Assembly: GCA_022786995.1 (NCBI GenBank)
Contig: JALFUW010000077.1
Span: 1-57,210, forward strand
Reading direction: 5' to 3'
DNA from: Clostridiales bacterium
GTDB lineage: Bacteria; Bacillota; Clostridia; Oscillospirales; Oscillospiraceae
DNA length: 57,210 nt
The notes beneath the pieces were generated by a model. It had not been told where the DNA came from. It saw only the letters and a list, made by a program, of their open reading frames with translations, and made no database searches. The position numbers and the translations under genes were made by a program. This document shows, piece by piece, positions 53,271-57,210 of this stretch (positions are counted from its first letter, which is position 1; every line of letters begins with the position of its first letter).

Positions 53271-53310
53271 AACGGCAAGGGCAGCCTCTGGGGACGGCAC
53301 CCTTGCCGTT
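53271..53310 (-). promoter_or_regulatory. Strong hairpin at the predicted 5' end of the D-glutamate cyclase-Pxp mRNA
   Basis: AACGGCAAGGG and CCCTTGCCGTT are perfect 11-base arms enclosing 18 bases. The predicted transcription start falls at or next to its outer end, and the ribosome site follows about 15 bases after its inner end, so the hairpin makes up most of the leader. It could stabilise the mRNA or be a regulator's target. Confidence 0.6.
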
Positions 53311-53316
53311 GCGACT

Positions 53317-53345
53317 ACTTTAGCGCATTATTGCCAAAAAGTCAA
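53317..53345 (-). promoter_or_regulatory. Promoter of the D-glutamate cyclase-Pxp operon
   Basis: On the minus strand, TTGACT (53345-53340), a 17-bp spacer and TAAAGT (53322-53317). Confidence 0.65.
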
Positions 53346-53434
53346 TGCCATTTTTGGATTACTTCACAACTACCTGTGTCAAGAGATGGAAGCTTTGTGC
53401 CAGCAGGGGCTGCTGCGTGATTTGCAAGGACAAA

Positions 53435-53486
53435 AGATAAGAAAAAGACCTTATGCAGCACACCGAAATGTACTGCACAAGGTCTT
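53435..53486 (-). terminator. Terminator of pyruvate phosphate dikinase
   Basis: On the minus strand, AAGACCTTGTGCAG pairs with CTGCATAAGGTCTT with one mismatch, followed by TTTCTTATC. It lies about 100 bases after the ppdK stop. Confidence 0.75.
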
Positions 53487-53582
53487 AAATTCTTAGGTTT
53501 TCTTGGGTTTTCTCAGGCTGCGGAAAATTGCCCTTTTGGGGGCCGTTAGGGGATGCCGAGATTTCCCAATTACAAAAATCAC

Positions 53583-56216
53583 TTAATTCCTGCCATCCTT
53601 GATTGCGGCCTGGGCGGCGGCCAGGCGGGCGATGGGGACACGGAAGGGGGAGCAGGAGACGTAGTTCAGGCCAATCTTATGGCAGAACTCCACGCTCATG
53701 GGGTCGCCGCCGTGCTCACCGCAGATACCGCAGTGCAGGGAAGGCCGGACGGCCTTGCCCTTGGTGACGGCCATTTCCATCAGCATGCCCACGCCGGTCT
53801 GATCCAGCTTGGCGAAGGGATCGTTCTCGAAGATCTTGTGCTCATAGTAGGCATCCAGGAACTTGCCCGCGTCGTCACGGCTGAAGCCGTAGGTCATCTG
53901 GGTCAGGTCGTTGGTGCCGAAGCAGAAGAACTCGGCTTCCTTGGCCATCTCGTCGGCGGTCAGGCAGGCACGGGGAATCTCGATCATGGTGCCGACCTCG
54001 TACTTGAGCTCCACACCGGCAGCGGCGATCTCCGCGTCAGCGGCCTTGACCACCACGTCCTTGACGTATTTCAGCTCCTTGACGTCGCCGGTCAGGGGGA
54101 TCATGATCTCGGGAACCAGGTTCCAGTCGGGATGACGGCCCTTGACTGCCAGCGCGGCCTTGATGACGGCACGGGTCTGCATGGCGGCGATTTCGGGATA
54201 GGTGACCGCCAGACGGCAGCCACGGTGACCCATCATGGGGTTGAACTCATGCAGGGAGGCGATGATGTCCTTGATGTCCTGCACGGACTTGTGCTGGGTC
54301 TCGGCCAGAGCGGCGATCTCTTCCTCGGTGGTGGGCACGAACTCGTGCAGCGGGGGATCCAGGAAGCGGATGGTGACAGGGTAGGACTCCATGGCCTCGT
54401 ACAGAGCCTCAAAGTCAGCCTGCTGCATAGGCTCGATCTTGGCCAGAGCGGCCTCCCGCTCCTCCACGGTGTCGGAGCAGATCATCTCCCGGAAGGAGGC
54501 GATACGGCCTTCCTCGAAGAACATGTGCTCGGTACGGCACAGGCCGATGCCTTCGGCGCCCAGAGAGCGGGCCTTGATGGCATCCCGGGGGGTATCGGCG
54601 TTGGTGCGAACCTTCAGGGTGCGGTACTGGTCGGCCCAGGCCATGATGCGGCCGAACTCACCGGCGATCTCGGCATCCACGGTGGGAATCTGACCGTCGT
54701 AGATGTTGCCGGTGGAGCCGTCGAGAGACAGCCAATCGCCCTCGTGGTAGGTCTTGCCAGCCAGGACGAAGGTCTTGTTCTCCTCGTCCATCTTGATCTC
54801 GGTGCAGCCGGAGACGCAGCAGCGGCCCATGCCACGGGCCACGACAGCAGCGTGGGAGGTCATACCGCCACGAACGGTCAGGATGCCCTGAGCGCTCATC
54901 ATGCCCTCGATGTCCTCGGGAGAGGTCTCCAGACGAACCAGAACCACCTTCTCGCCCCGGTCAGCCCAGGCCTTGGCGTCCTCGGCGGTGAAGACGATCT
55001 TACCGCAGGCGGCGCCGGGAGAGGCAGCCAGCGCCCGGCCCACGGGCTGGGCGTTCTTCAGGGCCTTGGCATCGAACTGGGGATGCAGCAGGGTGTCGAG
55101 GGTTCTTGGCTCGATCATGGCTACGGCCTGCTTTTCGTCGATCATGCCCTCGTCCACCAGGTCGCAGGCGATCTTCAGCGCGGCGGGGGCGGTACGCTTG
55201 CCGTTACGGGTTTGCAGCATGTAGAGCTTGCCGTTCTCCACGGTGAACTCCATGTCCTGCATATCGTGATAGTGGTTCTCCAGAATCTGGCAGACCTTGG
55301 TGAACTGGGCGAAGGCCTCGGGGAACTTCTCGGCCATTTCGGAAATGGGCATGGGAGTCCGAACGCCGGCCACCACGTCCTCGCCCTGGGCGTTGGTCAG
55401 GAACTCGCCGAACAGCTTCTTCTCGCCGGTGGCGGGGTTCCGGGTGAAGGCAACGCCGGTGCCGCAGTCGTCGCCCATGTTGCCGAAGGCCATGGACTGG
55501 ACGTTGACGGCGGTGCCCCAGGAATAGGGAATGTCGTTTTCACGACGGTAAATGTTGGCGCGGGGGTTGTCCCAGGAGCGGAACACGGCCTTGATGGCGC
55601 CCATCAGCTGCTCCTTGGGGTCGGTGGGGAAGTCCACGCCCAGCTTGGAGCGATACTCCGCCTTGAACTGGAAGGCCAGTTCCTTCAGATCGTCGGCGTC
55701 CAGCTCCACGTCCTGGGTGACGCCCTTTTTCTCCTTCATCTGGTCGATGAGGGCCTCGAAGTACTTCTTGCCCACTTCCATAACCACGTCGGAGTACATC
55801 TGGATAAAGCGGCGGTAGCAGTCCCAGGCCCAGCGGGGATTGCCGGACTTGGCGGCCATAACGCCCACCACGTCTTCGTTCAGGCCCAGGTTCAGGATGG
55901 TGTCCATCATGCCGGGCATGGAGGCCCGGGCGCCGGAACGGACGGAGACCAGCAGCGGGTTCTCAAGGTCGCCGAACTTCTTGCCGGTGATGGCTTCCAG
56001 CTTGTCCACATACTGCATGATTTCCGCCTGGATTTCGTCATTGATCCGGCGGCCATCCTCATAATACTTGGTGCAGGCCTCGGTGGAGATGGTGAAGCCC
56101 TGGGGGACAGGCAGACCGATGTTGGTCATTTCGGCCAGGTTCGCGCCCTTGCCGCCCAGGAGCTCGCGCATTTTGCCGTTGCCTTCGGTGAACAGATAAA
56201 CGTACTTGTGAGACAT
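53583..56216 (-). CDS. ppdK: Pyruvate, phosphate dikinase
   Basis: This 877-residue enzyme interconverts pyruvate, ATP and phosphate with phosphoenolpyruvate, AMP and pyrophosphate. In anaerobic clostridia it can work in glycolysis or gluconeogenesis. It has an N-terminal nucleotide-binding domain (KGANLAEM near 23-30, SVRSGARASMPGMMDTILNL), the phosphohistidine domain with His 455 in GGMTSHAAVVARG, and the C-terminal PEP/pyruvate barrel with FGTNDLTQMTYGFSRDD and the catalytic Cys in YVSCSPFRVPIARLA. The length is that of a complete PPDK and the codon bias is strong. A ribosome site AAAGGGG lies upstream. It is a single-gene unit with its own promoter and terminator. Confidence 0.97.
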   Translation of the reverse strand: MSHKYVYLFTEGNGKMRELLGGKGANLAEMTNIGLPVPQGFTISTEACTKYYEDGRRINDEIQAEIMQYVDKLEAITGKKFGDLENPLLVSVRSGARASMPGMMDTILNLGLNEDVVGVMAAKSGNPRWAWDCYRRFIQMYSDVVMEVGKKYFEALIDQMKEKKGVTQDVELDADDLKELAFQFKAEYRSKLGVDFPTDPKEQLMGAIKAVFRSWDNPRANIYRRENDIPYSWGTAVNVQSMAFGNMGDDCGTGVAFTRNPATGEKKLFGEFLTNAQGEDVVAGVRTPMPISEMAEKFPEAFAQFTKVCQILENHYHDMQDMEFTVENGKLYMLQTRNGKRTAPAALKIACDLVDEGMIDEKQAVAMIEPRTLDTLLHPQFDAKALKNAQPVGRALAASPGAACGKIVFTAEDAKAWADRGEKVVLVRLETSPEDIEGMMSAQGILTVRGGMTSHAAVVARGMGRCCVSGCTEIKMDEENKTFVLAGKTYHEGDWLSLDGSTGNIYDGQIPTVDAEIAGEFGRIMAWADQYRTLKVRTNADTPRDAIKARSLGAEGIGLCRTEHMFFEEGRIASFREMICSDTVEEREAALAKIEPMQQADFEALYEAMESYPVTIRFLDPPLHEFVPTTEEEIAALAETQHKSVQDIKDIIASLHEFNPMMGHRGCRLAVTYPEIAAMQTRAVIKAALAVKGRHPDWNLVPEIMIPLTGDVKELKYVKDVVVKAADAEIAAAGVELKYEVGTMIEIPRACLTADEMAKEAEFFCFGTNDLTQMTYGFSRDDAGKFLDAYYEHKIFENDPFAKLDQTGVGMLMEMAVTKGKAVRPSLHCGICGEHGGDPMSVEFCHKIGLNYVSCSPFRVPIARLAAAQAAIKDGRN

Positions 56217-56301
56217 TCGTAAAATACCCCTTTCCTATCTTCAGGCGTGCCAAAACCGCCTGTATGGTTATATATTTCGACTGTCTGAGTTTGACTGAAA
56301 C

Positions 56302-56330
56302 AGTATAACATATCCGTCAAAAAATTGCAA
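56302..56330 (-). promoter_or_regulatory. Promoter of ppdK
   Basis: On the minus strand, TTGCAA (56330-56325), a 17-bp spacer and TATACT (56307-56302) lie about 85 bases before the start codon. Confidence 0.65.
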
Positions 56331-56497
56331 ATAAATTCTTGCAAATTTTTGCACATTTTCCAAAAAACAGCCTATGGGCGTTGATGGAGCGTGTTCCTGT
56401 TTGTACGGCCCGCGGTCTGACCAAAGGAATCAGACATCCAGACAGACAAGACGGGCATTTTCAGTCCAGAGCGCAACGCAATCGACAATAACCGACA

Positions 56498-56568
56498 GGC
56501 GGCGAGTCGCCGCGGACAATGCGTTACGAACCCCGGCGAGCATCCAACATCCTTTGGGCCCCTCGACC
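56498..56568 (+). repeat. Single 70-bp dispersed repeat upstream of ppdK
   Basis: The head GGCGGCGAGTCGCCGC, core AATGCGTTACGAAC and tail GGGCCCCTCGACC match the copies at 27334, 39391 and 50399. Confidence 0.9.
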
Positions 56569-56622
56569 AGGAATGCTTCGTTAGATAAAGGAGAACATTG
56601 TTCATTAACACTTCATCCCTTG

Positions 56623-56745
56623 CCTCTCCCTATGGGAGAGGTGGCAGCCGTCAGGCTGACGGAGAGGGCCCTCTCAGTCAGCTTCGCTGACAGCTCCCCC
56701 AAAGGGGGAGCCAAGCGTGCTTCGTCAGATAAAGATCAATTTATC
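56623..56745 (-). repeat. Multi-hairpin dispersed element, right copy
   Basis: This is a near-identical inverted copy of 1922-2044. The flanking bases to about 56835 also match the inverted region around 1651-1800 in patches. No gene is visible between 56217 and 56831. Confidence 0.85.
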
Positions 56746-56831
56746 TTACCAGAGAACGATACCGAGCCTGTACCCAATGGTGTAACGATTACAGAAATCT
56801 TGCGCACGCATTGCCCGCGGGGGCATCCCCG

Positions 56832-57210
56832 CTAATATACGCACCGAATTCCCTTATACCCTCTGGCGTATCGGCCGTTGCCGATGGGGATGTTGTTGCT
56901 GTAGGTCAGGCCCAGAGCGGCCTGATTCTGGCTCAGGTACTGGGAGAAGCTGGTGCTGCTCATGGCGGTCATGGCGTTGTCCTCGCACCAGTCCTTATAG
57001 ACCCGGTACAGCGCCCGGGAGGTGGCGGCGCCCTCTGAATCAAAGCGGAAGTACCCCTTCGATTTCATAAAGTCCACGGCGTTGTTGCCCTCCCGGATGG
57101 CATCGTTCAGATTCTCCTGGGCCTGGGGGGTGATGGTGAACTGGAAGTCGTTGAGGAACAGCCGGAGCAGCCCTTCCAGACACCACATTAGAATTCCCTC
57201 CCGTTCCCCA
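56832..57210 (-). CDS. C-terminal part of a P4/D5-type phage or plasmid primase (cut by window edge)
   Basis: The frame is open to the window edge and reads GEREGILMWCLEGLLRL, the pattern that ends the helicase domain of P4-family DNA primases. A helical C-terminal domain follows, with AIREGNNAVDFMKSKGYF and LYRVYKDWCEDNAM, as in other D5/P4-type proteins. The internal Met at 57188 is not the true start. Such primases belong to phages, satellites and integrative elements, so mobile DNA probably continues beyond the window. The stop at 56832 directly abuts the repeat-rich zone, a possible element boundary. Confidence 0.8.
   Translation of the reverse strand, partial: GEREGILMWCLEGLLRLFLNDFQFTITPQAQENLNDAIREGNNAVDFMKSKGYFRFDSEGAATSRALYRVYKDWCEDNAMTAMSSTSFSQYLSQNQAALGLTYSNNIPIGNGRYARGYKGIRCVY

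Noticed and set aside
53346..53582. Possible small gene between the Pxp operon and ppdK
   Set aside because: Short frames lack ribosome sites and recognisable sequence. The interval is explained by the ppdK terminator and promoter-upstream sequence.
53553..56222. Long open frame (889 residues) on the + strand opposite ppdK
   Set aside because: It mirrors the biased codons of ppdK, has Gly/His/Val/Leu-rich meaningless composition and no ribosome site. It is a shadow.

Overview
The window looks like the chromosome of an anaerobic gut Clostridia species, most likely Oscillospiraceae. The evidence is GC-rich coding sequence with strong AGGAGG ribosome sites, SipW/TasA-type surface proteins, corrinoid methyl-transfer genes, a pyruvate phosphate dikinase, and intergenic spaces filled with the fold-back repeats common in that family. 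This placement is inference from gene content. I saw no rRNA, tRNA or CRISPR array.

Region 1 (1-24 kb) is a surface-structure locus, all on the + strand. After four tandem 123-bp repeats come a stand-alone TasA/camelysin-like subunit (602) and a packed operon (2338-23965) behind a TTGCAT-17-TATAAT promoter. Its order is four TasA-like subunits; a SipW-type signal peptidase with an unusual cytoplasmic coiled-coil tail; a membrane-anchored McrB-like AAA+ ATPase; a DUF2357-like protein whose C-terminal half is coiled coil; a second SipW peptidase; three more SipW-dependent surface proteins; and a 3419-residue GLUG-repeat adhesin. The McrB/DUF2357 pair between two signal peptidases and seven to eight of their likely substrates is the best candidate here for an undescribed system, perhaps an ATP-driven fibre export or assembly machine.

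Region 2 (24-38 kb) is a corrinoid methyltransferase island. It holds a PucR-type regulator, a nucleoside-gate membrane protein behind a strong promoter and a perfect palindrome, a GPH sugar/cation-type transporter, an arylamine N-acetyltransferase, a UroD-family methyltransferase, and a minus-strand operon LysR, corrinoid protein, RACo-like reductive activator, DUF2284 protein. Divergent from that operon are a pterin-dependent methyltransferase, a second corrinoid protein and a 2-enoate-reductase-type flavoenzyme. Together these could demethylate a methoxylated, possibly unsaturated aromatic compound and pass the methyl group to tetrahydrofolate. The substrate is inference.

Region 3 (38-44.4 kb) is a polar amino acid ABC transporter followed by a cytidylate-kinase-like gene and a FUSC-like membrane protein fused to a HAD-like domain that has lost its nucleophile. 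Region 4 (44.4-47.8 kb) is decaying: a broken hybrid histidine kinase, an EmrE-type transporter whose natural start codon reads ATA, and a stump of a substrate-binding lipoprotein.

Region 5 (47.8-53.3 kb) pairs a D-amino-acid-transaminase-like gene with a convergent operon that encodes both halves of D-glutamate cyclase (DUF4392 and DUF1445) and the 5-oxoprolinase PxpABC. This suggests D-glutamate salvage through 5-oxoproline. Region 6 is pyruvate phosphate dikinase. The right edge cuts into the C-terminus of a P4/D5-type primase, so a mobile element probably begins there.

A 70-bp dispersed repeat occurs seven times at four sites, always in the same orientation. A 123-bp multi-hairpin element occurs at both ends of the window in inverted orientation.
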